Shown here: piece by piece, positions 43,510-52,968 of the stretch
Position numbering within the stretch: position 1 is the first letter of the stretch
Layout of the letters: the number at the start of each line of letters is the position of its first letter
The notes under the pieces: generated by a model
The model's input: only the letters and a program-made list of their open reading frames with translations
Database searches by the model: none
Told to the model about the DNA's origin: nothing
From: Caballeronia megalochromosomata
Lineage (GTDB): Bacteria > Pseudomonadota > Gammaproteobacteria > Burkholderiales > Burkholderiaceae
DNA: 64,000 bases
Reading direction: 5' to 3'
Assembly: GCA_001580565.1 (NCBI GenBank)
Contig: LRBF01000279.1
Coordinates: 124,001-188,000 of the forward strand
Translations under genes and position numbers: made by a program

Positions 43510-43546
43510 GTTATCCTATAGACAACGGGTTATCCCTATTTGCAAC
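43510..43546. promoter_or_regulatory. Tandem GTTATCC-(N)-CAAC repeats upstream of the catabolic operon
   Basis: GTTATCCTATAGACAAC (43510-43526) and GTTATCCCTATTTGCAAC (43529-43546) are direct repeats about 19 bp apart, close to two helical turns. They sit just before the aldehyde dehydrogenase gene and face the IclR gene. Repeated sites on one face of the helix suit a tetrameric IclR protein; this is inferred. Confidence 0.5.
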
Positions 43547-43641
43547 GGTAAATGACCGAGCTTACCTTTCGGGCACTGGGACTTCCCGCCGTTCGCAATG
43601 CGGGAAGCATCGATTCTGAAATCTGCCGCCTGAGAGAAATC

Positions 43642-45081
43642 GTGCTTGATAAAAGAGAGTTTTATATCGATGGGCGCTGGGACGAACCACGAACGTCGCG
43701 GACGCTTTCCGTGCTCGATCCGTCGACCGGACAGCCCTGCGCAAGCATTTCAGCCGGCGATGAAACCGACATCGATCGTGCCGTCGATGCTGCGCGCCGT
43801 GCCTTCGCCGACTGGTCCTGTACGGCGCCGGGCGCGCGCCTCGCGCTGATAGAGAAGCTCCTTGCGATCTACAAGCGTCGCGCGCCCGAGATGGCGAAGA
43901 TGATCAGCCTGGAAATGGGCGCGCCCATCGACCTGGCCGCGAACGATCACGTCGGCGCCGGCGCTTTCCATATCGAAAACTTCATCGCCGCATTTCGCGA
44001 CTTTCGATTCGAACGCCCGCTCGGACCGCACGCACCCGATGACCGCATCCTGATGGAACCGATCGGCGTAGCGGGCCTCATCACGCCGTGGAACTGGCCG
44101 ATGAACCAGGTGACGCTCAAGGTCGTGCCCGCGTTGCTCGCGGGCTGCACCGCGGTGCTCAAGCCGTCGGAAATCGCGCCGTTGTCGTCGCTGCTCTTCG
44201 CGGAGTATGTCGATGAAGCGGGCTTCCCGCGCGGTGTCTTCAATCTCGTCAATGGCGATGGCACGCAAGCGGGCGCACGGCTCTCATCCCATCCGGATGT
44301 GGACATGATCAGCTTCACCGGTTCAACGCGCGCGGGCATCGCCATTTCGATAGCGGCGGCGCAGACCCTCAAGCGCGTATCGCTCGAACTCGGCGGTAAA
44401 GGCGCGAATCTCGTTTTCGCGGACGCGGATGCAGGCGCGGTGAAGCGCGGCGTGCTCCATTGCTTCAAGAACACGGGACAGAGCTGTAACGCACCCACGC
44501 GCATGCTGGTCGAGCGGTCGATCTACGCGCGCGTGGTCGAGCAAGCGCGCGAGATCGCGGAAAGCGTGGCCGTCGACGCGGCCTATCAGCCGGGCAAGCA
44601 CATGGGGCCGCTCGCGTCCGAGGCGCAGTATCTGAAAGTCCAGGAGATGATCGAGAAGGGTATCGACGAAGGCGCGCGACTCGTGGCCGGCGGTCCCGGA
44701 CGCCCACGGGGACACGATGCCGGTTACTTCGTTCGTCCGACTGTCTTCGTCGACGTGAATAACCAGATGGCCATTGCTCGCGAGGAGATCTTCGGCCCGG
44801 TGCTGTCGATCATCCCGTTCGATAGCGAGGATGAAGCTATCGCCATTGCCAACGACACGCCCTATGGCCTTGCCAATTACGTGCAATCCACGGACGGCGA
44901 GAAACGCAATCGCGTCGCCGCGCGGCTTCGCTCCGGCATGGTCGAAATGAACGGCAAACCGCGCGGAGCCGGATCGCCTTTCGGCGGGATCAAGGCATCG
45001 GGGCGCGCACGTGAGGGTGGCGTATGGGGTATCGAAGAGTTTCTCGAGGTCAAGGCCATCTCCGGCTGGGCGCACGCCTGA
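43642..45081 (+). CDS. Aldehyde dehydrogenase
   Basis: 479 residues from a GTG at 43642 (GAGAGA upstream), which gives the usual REFYIDGRWDEP start. An ATG at 43552 in the same frame would add 30 residues without homology. Motifs are TPWNWPMNQ, FTGSTRAGIAIS, the base Glu in LELGGKGANL, the catalytic Cys in NTGQSCNAPTRM and the late EIFGPVLSIIPF. It opens an operon with a CoA transferase and a ThDP enzyme, so it may oxidise the aldehyde released by the latter. Confidence 0.88.
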   Translation: MLDKREFYIDGRWDEPRTSRTLSVLDPSTGQPCASISAGDETDIDRAVDAARRAFADWSCTAPGARLALIEKLLAIYKRRAPEMAKMISLEMGAPIDLAANDHVGAGAFHIENFIAAFRDFRFERPLGPHAPDDRILMEPIGVAGLITPWNWPMNQVTLKVVPALLAGCTAVLKPSEIAPLSSLLFAEYVDEAGFPRGVFNLVNGDGTQAGARLSSHPDVDMISFTGSTRAGIAISIAAAQTLKRVSLELGGKGANLVFADADAGAVKRGVLHCFKNTGQSCNAPTRMLVERSIYARVVEQAREIAESVAVDAAYQPGKHMGPLASEAQYLKVQEMIEKGIDEGARLVAGGPGRPRGHDAGYFVRPTVFVDVNNQMAIAREEIFGPVLSIIPFDSEDEAIAIANDTPYGLANYVQSTDGEKRNRVAARLRSGMVEMNGKPRGAGSPFGGIKASGRAREGGVWGIEEFLEVKAISGWAHA

Positions 45082-45125
45082 AGACTGCCCGCATCCATCA
45101 GCAAGGCTCAAGCAGGAGACAAGAG

Positions 45126-46349
45126 ATGTCCAAAGCATTATCCGGTGTACGCGTGCTGGATCTGTCGCGCGTGCTTGCCGGACCCTGGGCGAGTCAGACG
45201 CTCGCGGATCTGGGAGCAGAAGTCATCAAGATCGAAAGGCCCGGTAGCGGCGACGACACGCGCGGCTGGGGGCCGCCCTATCTGAAGGACGTCGACGGTC
45301 AACCCACGGGCGAAGCCGCCTATTATCTCGCGGCCAATCGCGGCAAGAAGTCCGTCACGCTGAATATCGCGCGTGCGGAGGGTCAGGCCATCGTTCGCCA
45401 GCTTGCTGCGCAGGCGGACATATTCATCGAGAACTACAAGGTGGGCGACATGGCCCGCTATGGTCTGTCTTACGAAGACCTTCGGGAACTCAACCCGCGT
45501 CTCGTCTATTGCTCGGTGACGGGATTCGGGCAGACCGGCCCGCTCGCCGAGATGGCGGGCTACGACTTCATCGTGCAAGGCATGGGCGGACTCATGAGCA
45601 TCACCGGCGAACGCGATGATTATCCAGGTGGCGGGCCGCAGAAGGTCGGCGTCGCATTTGCGGACATCATGACCGGCATGTATTCGACGGTCGCGATACT
45701 CGCGGCGATCGCCCAGCGCGCGAACACGGGAGAAGGGCAATACATCGACATGGCGTTACTCGACGTTCAGGTCGCGACGATGGCGAACATGAACCTGAAC
45801 TACCTCGTCTCCGGGACGACGCCGCGCCGGCAAGGCAATGCGCACGCGAACATCGTGCCGTATCAGGTGTTCGACGCGAACGACGGGCAAATGGTGATCG
45901 CCGTCGGCAACGACAGTCAGTTCGCGAAGTTCTGCGAGACCGGTGACTGCCTTCATCTCGCGGCCGATCCGAGGTTCGCGACCAACGCCGGACGCGTGGC
46001 TCACCGCGATGTGCTCATCCCCCTGCTCGAAGCGATCATGCTCACGCGCACGGTGAACGAATGGACCGTGCAACTCAATCGGAAAAGCGTGCCGGCCGGG
46101 CCGATCAACAGCATCGCGCAGGCGTTCGAGCATCCGCAGGTGAAGCATCGGCGGATGCGGGTAGACATTGCGCATCCGTTGTCGGGCAGTGTGCCGAGCG
46201 TGGCCAGTCCGATCCGCATGTCCGCGTCACCCATGACTTACGACACACCGCCGCCGACGCTCGGTCAGCACACCGACGAGGTGCTCGCATCGCTCTGCGG
46301 GATGCGTGCGGGCGATATCGAGGCGCTGCGCAGCCGCGCGATCGTATGA
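45126..46349 (+). CDS. Class III CoA-transferase (CaiB/BaiF family)
   Basis: 407 residues. The N-terminal GVRVLDLSRVLAGPWASQTLADLGAEVIKIE is diagnostic. Other family marks are NRGKKSVTLNI, the GYDFIVQGMGGLMSITG block, the catalytic Asp in the GEGQYIDMALLD segment and RQGNAHANIVPYQVF. It transfers CoA from one acyl-CoA to a carboxylic acid. Following an aldehyde dehydrogenase by 44 bp, it would activate the acid that enzyme makes. Confidence 0.93.
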   Translation: MSKALSGVRVLDLSRVLAGPWASQTLADLGAEVIKIERPGSGDDTRGWGPPYLKDVDGQPTGEAAYYLAANRGKKSVTLNIARAEGQAIVRQLAAQADIFIENYKVGDMARYGLSYEDLRELNPRLVYCSVTGFGQTGPLAEMAGYDFIVQGMGGLMSITGERDDYPGGGPQKVGVAFADIMTGMYSTVAILAAIAQRANTGEGQYIDMALLDVQVATMANMNLNYLVSGTTPRRQGNAHANIVPYQVFDANDGQMVIAVGNDSQFAKFCETGDCLHLAADPRFATNAGRVAHRDVLIPLLEAIMLTRTVNEWTVQLNRKSVPAGPINSIAQAFEHPQVKHRRMRVDIAHPLSGSVPSVASPIRMSASPMTYDTPPPTLGQHTDEVLASLCGMRAGDIEALRSRAIV

Positions 46350-46433
46350 AAGAACTGCACTGCTGCAATCGCGAACCGGGCAGGCGGTCCTTGCCAGCCG
46401 GAGCGCAAATCGTTGAATTGGAGAAAGTACAGC

Positions 46434-47975
46434 ATGAATGGCGCTGAGAGTCTTGTTACCACGTTGCTGGAGTCGGGCATCGACACCTGCTTCGCCAATC
46501 CCGGAACCAGTGAGATGCACTTCGTCGCGGCACTGGATCAGATCCCGGGCATGCGTTGCGTGCTCGGCCTCCAGGAAAACATCGTGACCGGCATGGCCGA
46601 TGGTTACTACCGTATCGCCGGCAAGCCCGCGAGCACGCTGCTGCATTGCGGGCCGGGGCTCGCTAACGGCTGGGCCAATCTGCACAACGCGCGTCGGGCC
46701 AATAGCGGCATCGTCAATATCGTGGGCGATCAGGCGACCTATCATCAGCCGTTCGATGCACCGCTCACCGCCGATACCGCTGGCCTCGCCAGCGCCGTGT
46801 CGCGCTGGGTGCGCACGAGCCGGCACGCGGCCGATGTCGGCAGGGATGCGGCGGCGGCGGTGGCAGCGGCGCGCACCGCGCCTGGACAGATTGCCACGCT
46901 GATTCTGCCATCCGATACGTCGTGGGACGCGGGCGGTGTCGCTGCGCGCGCGATGCCTGTTCCCGCTGCGCCCGCCGTCGATCCGTTCGCGGTCGACACC
47001 GCGGCAAGCATCCTTCGGCACAACGCGAACGTGCTGCTTCTGCTCGGCGGACACTGTGCGATGCCGCAAGCGCAGGAGCTAGCGTGGCGTATCGCGAGCG
47101 CGACGGGCGCGACACTCAAGTACGAGTATGTGAACGGACGCGTCGCACGCGGACGTGGCCGCCTGCCGATCGAGCGCCTGCCGTACAACACCGATCAAGC
47201 CATCAAGCTGCTTGAGCCGTTCCAGCACATCATTCTGGTCAATGCGAAAGCACCCGTCGCGTTTTTTGCGTACCCCGGAAAGCCTTCCATTCAATATTCG
47301 AGCACCGCGCAGATTCACACCTTGTCGCGCGTCGATCAGGATCCTGTTTCCGCATTGCTGGCGCTCGCTGAAACGTTGAATGCGCCTCCCGCCGCCATGC
47401 CCGATGCCGGTCCGCGACCCGAAGCTGTCCGGGGCACACCGACGCAGGAAGGCCTCGCGCGGACGCTGGCCGCGCTGATGCCGGAGAACGCCATCGTGTC
47501 CGACGAGAGCATTTCGTTCGGGCGCGGCTTTTACCCGCTCACTCATGGGGCTGCGCCGCACGACTGGCTCCAACTGACGGGCGGCGCCATCGGCGACGGC
47601 CTGCCTGTGGCGACCGGCGCAGCGGTGGCGAGCGGTGGATCGAGGCGAGTCATCAGCCTGCAGGCGGACGGCTCGGCGATGTATTCGCTGCAGTCCTTGT
47701 GGACGCAAGCCCGCGAGAAGCTGCCCTGCACGACGATCCTTCTCAGCAACCGGAAATACAACATCCTGATTGGCGAATACCAGAATGTCGGCGCCATCCC
47801 GGGCCCGACCGCGATGGGCATGCTCGATCTCTCCAATCCCGATCTCGACTGGGTGAAGCTGGCCAATGGCATGGGCGTGGAAGCGGCACGCGCGACGACA
47901 CTGGAAGCTTGCGCGGACCTGATGAAGCAAAGCTTCCTGCAGAACGGGCCTTTCCTGATCGAACTGATCATCTGA
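46434..47975 (+). CDS. ThDP-dependent enzyme (acetolactate synthase/benzoylformate decarboxylase-like)
   Basis: 513 residues with three ThDP-enzyme domains. The Pyr domain has FANPGTSEMHF and the cofactor-activating Glu48 (GLQENIVTG). The PP domain has the ThDP/Mg motif ADGSAMYSLQS, with Ala replacing the first Gly of the usual GDG, and LSNRKYNIL. A TTGGAGA ribosome site precedes the ATG at 46434. It is a full-length paralog of the frameshifted gene at 22961-24498. It may decarboxylate a 2-oxo acid; the exact substrate is not evident. Confidence 0.88.
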   Translation: MNGAESLVTTLLESGIDTCFANPGTSEMHFVAALDQIPGMRCVLGLQENIVTGMADGYYRIAGKPASTLLHCGPGLANGWANLHNARRANSGIVNIVGDQATYHQPFDAPLTADTAGLASAVSRWVRTSRHAADVGRDAAAAVAAARTAPGQIATLILPSDTSWDAGGVAARAMPVPAAPAVDPFAVDTAASILRHNANVLLLLGGHCAMPQAQELAWRIASATGATLKYEYVNGRVARGRGRLPIERLPYNTDQAIKLLEPFQHIILVNAKAPVAFFAYPGKPSIQYSSTAQIHTLSRVDQDPVSALLALAETLNAPPAAMPDAGPRPEAVRGTPTQEGLARTLAALMPENAIVSDESISFGRGFYPLTHGAAPHDWLQLTGGAIGDGLPVATGAAVASGGSRRVISLQADGSAMYSLQSLWTQAREKLPCTTILLSNRKYNILIGEYQNVGAIPGPTAMGMLDLSNPDLDWVKLANGMGVEAARATTLEACADLMKQSFLQNGPFLIELII

Positions 47976-47995
47976 AATAACGGAGACCTAACAAC

Positions 47996-48904
47996 GTGAG
48001 CGATATCACGCATCTCGGCTTTCTGGGCCTCGGCAACATGGGTGCCGCGATTGCCCTGCGGCTCATTCATCCAGACTCGACGCTGCATGTGTTCGACCCG
48101 AATCCGGAAGCGGTCAGGCCGCTCGTCGAAGCTGGCGCGATCGCGCATGCGAGCCCGCGCCTGGTGGCGGATGCGGCGACCATTGTCATGGCCTGTCTGC
48201 CGAACAGCGACGTGTGCGAACGTGTGCTGTTCGGACAGGATGCCGTGGCTGCGGGCAAGAGCGTGCAAACGTATGTCGAGATGTCCACGCTGGGGCCGAC
48301 CGCGGTCTCGTCGAATACGAAGCGGCTCGCCGCCTCGAACATCGCGACCATCGATGCGCCTGTCAGCGGCGGTCCCGCTGCGGCGCGCGCAGGCACCTTG
48401 TCCATCATGCTGTCCGGCAATGACGATGTGGTTGCCACCGCGATGCCATGGCTCACGCTCATCGCAAAGAAGATCTGCAGGCTTGGCGACGAGCCCGGCC
48501 AAGCCCAGGCGATGAAGCTGGTGAACAACATCATGCTCGCAGCCAACATGGCCGTGGCTTCCGAGGCGCTTACCATCGGCGCAAAGGCAGGGCTCGACGC
48601 GGACGCCATGATCGAGGTGATCCGGTCGAGCACCGGGCACAGCGCGGCCGCGGATATCCTCGCCCGCTTCGCCATTTGCGGTGCATTCGACTTCGGTGCG
48701 CACATGTCGATCGTGGCGAAGGACGTGGAACTGGCCATTGCCGAAGCAAAAGCGCTCGATGTCCCGGTGCCTGTGCTGAACGAAGCGCGAAACCTCTGGC
48801 ACGGCGCCATCGAACAAGGCCGGGGCCGCGACGACTTCACGTCCATCCTCAAAATCGTGGAAGCCCGCGGCGGCGTGACGGTTCGTGGCGCGCCACGACG
48901 ATAG
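47996..48904 (+). CDS. Beta-hydroxyacid dehydrogenase (3-hydroxyisobutyrate dehydrogenase family)
   Basis: 302 residues from a GTG at 47996 with a GGAG upstream. It has the NAD-binding GFLGLGNMGAAIA at the N-terminus, the substrate motif DAPVSGGPAAARAGTLSIM and the catalytic Lys in AMKLVNNIM. Family members oxidise 3-hydroxy acids or reduce semialdehydes (tartronate or succinic). It begins 20 bp after the ThDP gene, so it may act on the aldehyde acid that gene's product forms. Confidence 0.9.
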   Translation: MSDITHLGFLGLGNMGAAIALRLIHPDSTLHVFDPNPEAVRPLVEAGAIAHASPRLVADAATIVMACLPNSDVCERVLFGQDAVAAGKSVQTYVEMSTLGPTAVSSNTKRLAASNIATIDAPVSGGPAAARAGTLSIMLSGNDDVVATAMPWLTLIAKKICRLGDEPGQAQAMKLVNNIMLAANMAVASEALTIGAKAGLDADAMIEVIRSSTGHSAAADILARFAICGAFDFGAHMSIVAKDVELAIAEAKALDVPVPVLNEARNLWHGAIEQGRGRDDFTSILKIVEARGGVTVRGAPRR

Positions 48905-48960
48905 CCCTGCGACCCGCCTCCATTACATCCCTCAACTATTCGAATCTCACGGAGAAAATC

Positions 48961-49419
48961 ATGAATTCCCTCGACAGCGATAAAGCAGTTTCTCCCGCAA
49001 CGACCGGCGACACCGCCGAACCGATTGCGAAACTTGCCTATGCCACTCCGGAGACCGCGCCGCTGGTGCCGGGGCGCCGCGAATTCTTCAAATACCGCGA
49101 TCTCGGCGTCACCGATGCCACGGCCGGCCGCATGCGTGCGCAACTCACCATTGCCACGGGCGACATGCAGCAAACGGGCTGGCACTACCACGTGTGCGAG
49201 TCCCAGTTCATCTTCACGTTGCGAGGCTGGGTCGATCTGCTGATCGAGGATGGACGCAAGATTCGCGTGAGCGCGGGCGAATCGCTGCTCATTCCTGGCG
49301 GGCTCAAGCATAACGAGATTGCCATCTCGGAAGACTTTGAGCTTCTTGAAGTATCCGTGCCGGCAAAGATGGGCACGGTGGCGTGCGACCCGCCCGAGGC
49401 TTTCGCTTCCCAACGTTGA
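48961..49419 (+). CDS. Cupin-domain protein
   Basis: 152 residues. The cupin motif 1 is seen in GWHYHVCESQFIFTLRGWVDLLIEDG (His-x-His and Glu) and motif 2 in GESLLIPGGLKHNEIAIS (His), so a metal site is likely. It follows the dehydrogenase by 56 bp with ACGGAGA as ribosome site. The role in the pathway is unknown. Confidence 0.85.
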   Translation: MNSLDSDKAVSPATTGDTAEPIAKLAYATPETAPLVPGRREFFKYRDLGVTDATAGRMRAQLTIATGDMQQTGWHYHVCESQFIFTLRGWVDLLIEDGRKIRVSAGESLLIPGGLKHNEIAISEDFELLEVSVPAKMGTVACDPPEAFASQR

Positions 49420-49448
49420 ACGACATGTCGAACGCAGAGGAACTTCAA

Positions 49449-49745
49449 ATGACCAAAGGCTATATCTTTGCCGAAGTGAATATCCACTCCGCCAACGCTG
49501 AGTGGGGCGAATACAGCAGCAAGGTTCAGGCAACACTCGATGCATACGGCGGTGTGTTCCTGATTCGCGGCGGAACGCAAAACGTCCTGGAAGGCACAGC
49601 GGATGGCGGCACGATCGTCGTGCTTGAGTTCGAGAGCTTCGAACGCGCCGAAGAATGGTACGCATCGACTGCTTATCAGGACATCCTGCCGCTACGATTG
49701 CGTAACGCCGATGCGCGAGTCATCTGTCTCGCAGGCACGGACTGA
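49449..49745 (+). CDS. DUF1330-family protein
   Basis: 98 residues from the ATG at 49449, with AGAGGA upstream; an in-frame ATG at 49425 is an alternative. KGYIFAEVNIH, GGVFLIRGGTQNVLEG and IVVLEFESFERAEEWYAS fit the ferredoxin-like DUF1330 fold. It is the last gene of the aldehyde dehydrogenase operon. The function of the family is unknown. Confidence 0.87.
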   Translation: MTKGYIFAEVNIHSANAEWGEYSSKVQATLDAYGGVFLIRGGTQNVLEGTADGGTIVVLEFESFERAEEWYASTAYQDILPLRLRNADARVICLAGTD

Positions 49746-49824
49746 ACGCATACGGAGGCAATTCCAAGGCGGTGCCGGGAAACCGGACGGCATAGGTCGC
49801 GAGAATCCAGCGCGTATTTCTAAA

Positions 49825-49842
49825 GCGTTGTTTGTCCAACGC
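49825..49842. promoter_or_regulatory. Inverted repeat GCGTTG-N6-CAACGC upstream of the permease
   Basis: A perfect 6-6-6 inverted repeat lies 80 bp after the DUF1330 gene and about 100 bp before the permease promoter. A similar GCGTTG...TCCAAACG element occurs before the next porin (51421-51439). It could be an operator or a weak terminator stem; no T-run follows. Confidence 0.35.
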
Positions 49843-49925
49843 GATACCTCATTCTATTCAATTCGAATAACTAAATAAAATGGCGAGGGAAAATTTTGAA
49901 AACGATCTCAGCCTTCACACGTAGT

Positions 49926-49955
49926 TTGAAAAAAATCAAAACCGAAAGATATAGT
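49926..49955 (+). promoter_or_regulatory. Sigma-70-type promoter before the GntP permease
   Basis: TTGAAA (49926-49931) and TATAGT (49950-49955) are 18 bp apart in an AT-rich stretch. The permease starts at 49973 after a GGAGAC ribosome site, so the leader would be very short. Confidence 0.5.
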
Positions 49956-49972
49956 CAAGTCCGGAGACAGGT

Positions 49973-51373
49973 ATGGCCTTGGTAATTGTTCTTTGTTCGC
50001 TGGCGTTTCTCATGCTCGCGGCGTATCGCGGCTACAGCGTCATTCTTTTTGCGCCAATCGCCGCGCTCGGCGCCGTCTTACTCACGGAACCCGCAGCCGT
50101 CGCACCGGTATTCTCGGGCATCTTCATGGAGAAGATGGTTGGCTTCGTGAAGCTCTACTTTCCAGTGTTCCTGCTTGGCGCGTTATTCGGAAAGCTGATC
50201 GAGATATCGGGATTTGCAGCCGCCATTGTCGCCGCCGCCATCCGATATATCGGTCGTTCGCGCGCCAACCTCGTGATCATCACCGTGTGCGCGTTGTTGA
50301 CTTACGGCGGCGTGTCAGTATTCGTCGTCGTGTTCGCGGTGTATCCGTTCGCTGCGGAGCTTTATCGGCAGAGCAACATTCCGAAGCGGCTCATGCCAGG
50401 CGTCATTGCACTCGGCGCGTTCTGCTTCACCATGGATGCGCTTCCCGGCACGCCGCAGATTCAAAACATCATTCCGTCGACTTTTTTCAAGACCACGGGC
50501 TGGGCCGCACCTGCGCTTGGGATGAGCGGTTCGGTATTCATGCTCGTCATCGGATTGATCTATCTCGAATGGCGGCGAAAGAGCGCGATGGCAAAGGGCG
50601 AAGGTTACGGCACGTCGCTCGTCAACGAACCGGAGCGCGTGGCGGAGGACATGCTGCCGCACCCGGTGCTGGCGATCATGCCGCTGATCTTCGTCGGCGT
50701 CTCGAACTATTGCTTCACGAAGTGGATTCCGCTCTGGTATGGGCCTTCGTACACCGTGGCACCGGAGGTGCTCCCCGGCGTGCATGTCCCTGTAACGACT
50801 TCAATCAAGACGGTCACCGCCATCTGGTCAGTCGAGGCTGCGCTGCTTCTCGGCATCGCACTCGTTGTCTGCACGGCCTTCCGCCGCGTGTCCGTGGCGC
50901 TTGCGGACGGAAGCCGGGCGGCGGCGGCTGGCGCTTTGCTCGCTGCGATCAACACCGCATCGGAATACGGCTTTGGCGCGGTGATCGCAGCGCTTCCGGG
51001 TTTCGTGGTGGTCAGCGACGCGCTAAAGACGATTCCGAATCCGCTCGTCAATGCGGCCGTGTCGGTGAGCACGTTGGCCGGCATCACGGGTTCCGCGTCG
51101 GGCGGCATGAGCATCGCGCTCGCTGCCACATCCGACCTGCTGATCAAGAACGCACAGGCTGCGCATATCCCGATGGAGGTGCTGCATCGCGTGGTTGCGA
51201 TGGCGAGTGGCGGCATGGACACGCTGCCGCATAACGGCGCCGTCATCACGTTGCTCGCCGTGACTGGCCTGACGCATCGGCAGTCCTATCGGGAGATCTT
51301 CGCAATCACGCTGATCAAGACGCTCGCGGTGGGTTTTGTGATCGCCGTCTACTACGCGACGGGCCTCGTCTGA
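49973..51373 (+). CDS. GntP-family permease
   Basis: 466 residues and about 12 to 14 hydrophobic segments. MEKMVGFVKLYFPVFLLGALFGKLIEISGFAAAIVAAAI, ALPGTPQIQNIIPSTFF and LAGITGSASGGMSIAL fit the GntP gluconate/organic-acid:H+ symporter family. It lies after the catabolic operon on the same strand and before a porin, so the two may bring in the operon's substrate. The substrate is more likely a hydroxy acid than gluconate given the context. Confidence 0.88.
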   Translation: MALVIVLCSLAFLMLAAYRGYSVILFAPIAALGAVLLTEPAAVAPVFSGIFMEKMVGFVKLYFPVFLLGALFGKLIEISGFAAAIVAAAIRYIGRSRANLVIITVCALLTYGGVSVFVVVFAVYPFAAELYRQSNIPKRLMPGVIALGAFCFTMDALPGTPQIQNIIPSTFFKTTGWAAPALGMSGSVFMLVIGLIYLEWRRKSAMAKGEGYGTSLVNEPERVAEDMLPHPVLAIMPLIFVGVSNYCFTKWIPLWYGPSYTVAPEVLPGVHVPVTTSIKTVTAIWSVEAALLLGIALVVCTAFRRVSVALADGSRAAAAGALLAAINTASEYGFGAVIAALPGFVVVSDALKTIPNPLVNAAVSVSTLAGITGSASGGMSIALAATSDLLIKNAQAAHIPMEVLHRVVAMASGGMDTLPHNGAVITLLAVTGLTHRQSYREIFAITLIKTLAVGFVIAVYYATGLV

Positions 51374-51518
51374 AGGGAGCGTCTCGCCGCACTCAGTTTC
51401 GCTCGCTTCGCCGAAGGCACGCGTTGGCGTTTCCAAACGTTGTTTCGTTTCACGCCGCTCCAGGTTGCTCCTTCAGCGGTTGCGGTAATTCAAATAAGAA
51501 TTTTACGGAGATCTTTAG

Positions 51519-52700
51519 ATGAAGAAGTCGGCTTTCGTGGCACTCGTATTCAGCGCGGTCAGTGGGATAGCCTATGCACAAAGTAGCGTCTTGCTGTATG
51601 GGATAGTGGATGAAGGATTCCAGTTCAACAACAACGCGGGCGGCAAGCGCCAGTACTACCTCGCAAGCGGCGAACTGAACGGCAGCCGCTGGGGGCTGCG
51701 CGGCAGCGAGGATCTGGGCGGAGGATTGAAGGCCATCTTCGTGCTGGAAAATGGCTTCGATGTGAACACGGGGCGACTCGGGCAAGGCGGTCTTGAATTC
51801 GGCCGTCAGGCATACGTCGGCATGTCGGGCGGTATCGGCACAATCACGCTTGGACGTCAGTACGATTCGGTCGTCGACTATGTGGGTCCGCTGGAAGCGG
51901 GCGACCAGTGGGCTGGATATCTCGGGGCGCATCCCGCAGACAACGATAACTTCAACAACACGAATCGCGTGAACAACGCGATCAAGTTCACCAGCCCGAC
52001 CCTCGGTGGTTTCACTTTTGGCGGCATGTATAGTCTCGGCGGAGTGGCCGGCGACGCCACGCGCAATCAGATATGGTCGCTCGGTGGAGGGTACACGAAA
52101 GGTCCGCTGATTTTGGGTGCAGCGTACTTAAATGTGCGCAACCCCAATGTCTCATTTTACGGATCGGGCGGGATGGTCGCACCTGCGACAGCGGGCGTTC
52201 CAGGCTCCAACCTCGGCAATTCTCCGGTCATTTCGGGATACGCCTCGGCGCACACGTTGCAGGTGATCGGCGCGGGTGCTTCGTACACCTTCGGTGCGGC
52301 GACGATCGGCGCGACTTACTCCAACACGAAATTCAAGGGGCTCGGTGACACGACCTCGGGCCCCGCGCCTTTAACAGGCATCGCCGGAACCGCCACGTTG
52401 AACAACGCCGAAGTCAACTTCAGATACCAACTGACTCCCGCGCTGCTGCTTGGCGCCGCATACGTCTTTACCAAGAGCAGCGGAGTGGACGGGGCGAGCG
52501 GTGCAAGGTATCACCAGGGCGCGCTGGGCGTCGATTACTTCCTCTCCAAGCGCACGGACATTTATATGGTGGGCGTCTATCAAAAGGCGAACGGGACCGA
52601 TTCGACTGGAAATCCGGCGGTGGCGTCGATCAGTCAGATCACACCTTCCAGCACGGATCGACAGGCAGCGCTGCGCTTCGCGATTCGCCACAAGTTCTAA
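51519..52700 (+). CDS. Outer-membrane porin
   Basis: 393 residues with a clean signal peptide (KKSAFVALVFSAVSGIAYA) and QSSVLLYGIVDEGF. The loop 3-like PLEAGDQWAGYLGAHPADND and the terminal IRHKF are typical of Burkholderia porins. TACGGAGA precedes the start. It is 145 bp after the GntP permease and probably serves the same uptake route. Confidence 0.93.
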   Translation: MKKSAFVALVFSAVSGIAYAQSSVLLYGIVDEGFQFNNNAGGKRQYYLASGELNGSRWGLRGSEDLGGGLKAIFVLENGFDVNTGRLGQGGLEFGRQAYVGMSGGIGTITLGRQYDSVVDYVGPLEAGDQWAGYLGAHPADNDNFNNTNRVNNAIKFTSPTLGGFTFGGMYSLGGVAGDATRNQIWSLGGGYTKGPLILGAAYLNVRNPNVSFYGSGGMVAPATAGVPGSNLGNSPVISGYASAHTLQVIGAGASYTFGAATIGATYSNTKFKGLGDTTSGPAPLTGIAGTATLNNAEVNFRYQLTPALLLGAAYVFTKSSGVDGASGARYHQGALGVDYFLSKRTDIYMVGVYQKANGTDSTGNPAVASISQITPSSTDRQAALRFAIRHKF

Positions 52701-52968
52701 GTGCGATGAGCGGCAGGGGTGAGGCGGGGTCCGGTTGGCCGACGGCGCGGCGAGGCATGAGCAGGTCTCACGGGGTCAAATCTACTTCGAATGTTTATCT
52801 CCGAGTTAATTGATTACGGGAACGCCCGGTTTCTATACTCCACGCGCAGACGGCCGACTGGCATCGAAACGCTTACCTGCGCGAGCCGAATGTGAGCATG
52901 AGGTTTCCTCTAACGCTGCGCCCTGAGCCGTCGTCCGGTTCTGCGACTTCGCCATTTGGAGCTACGAG

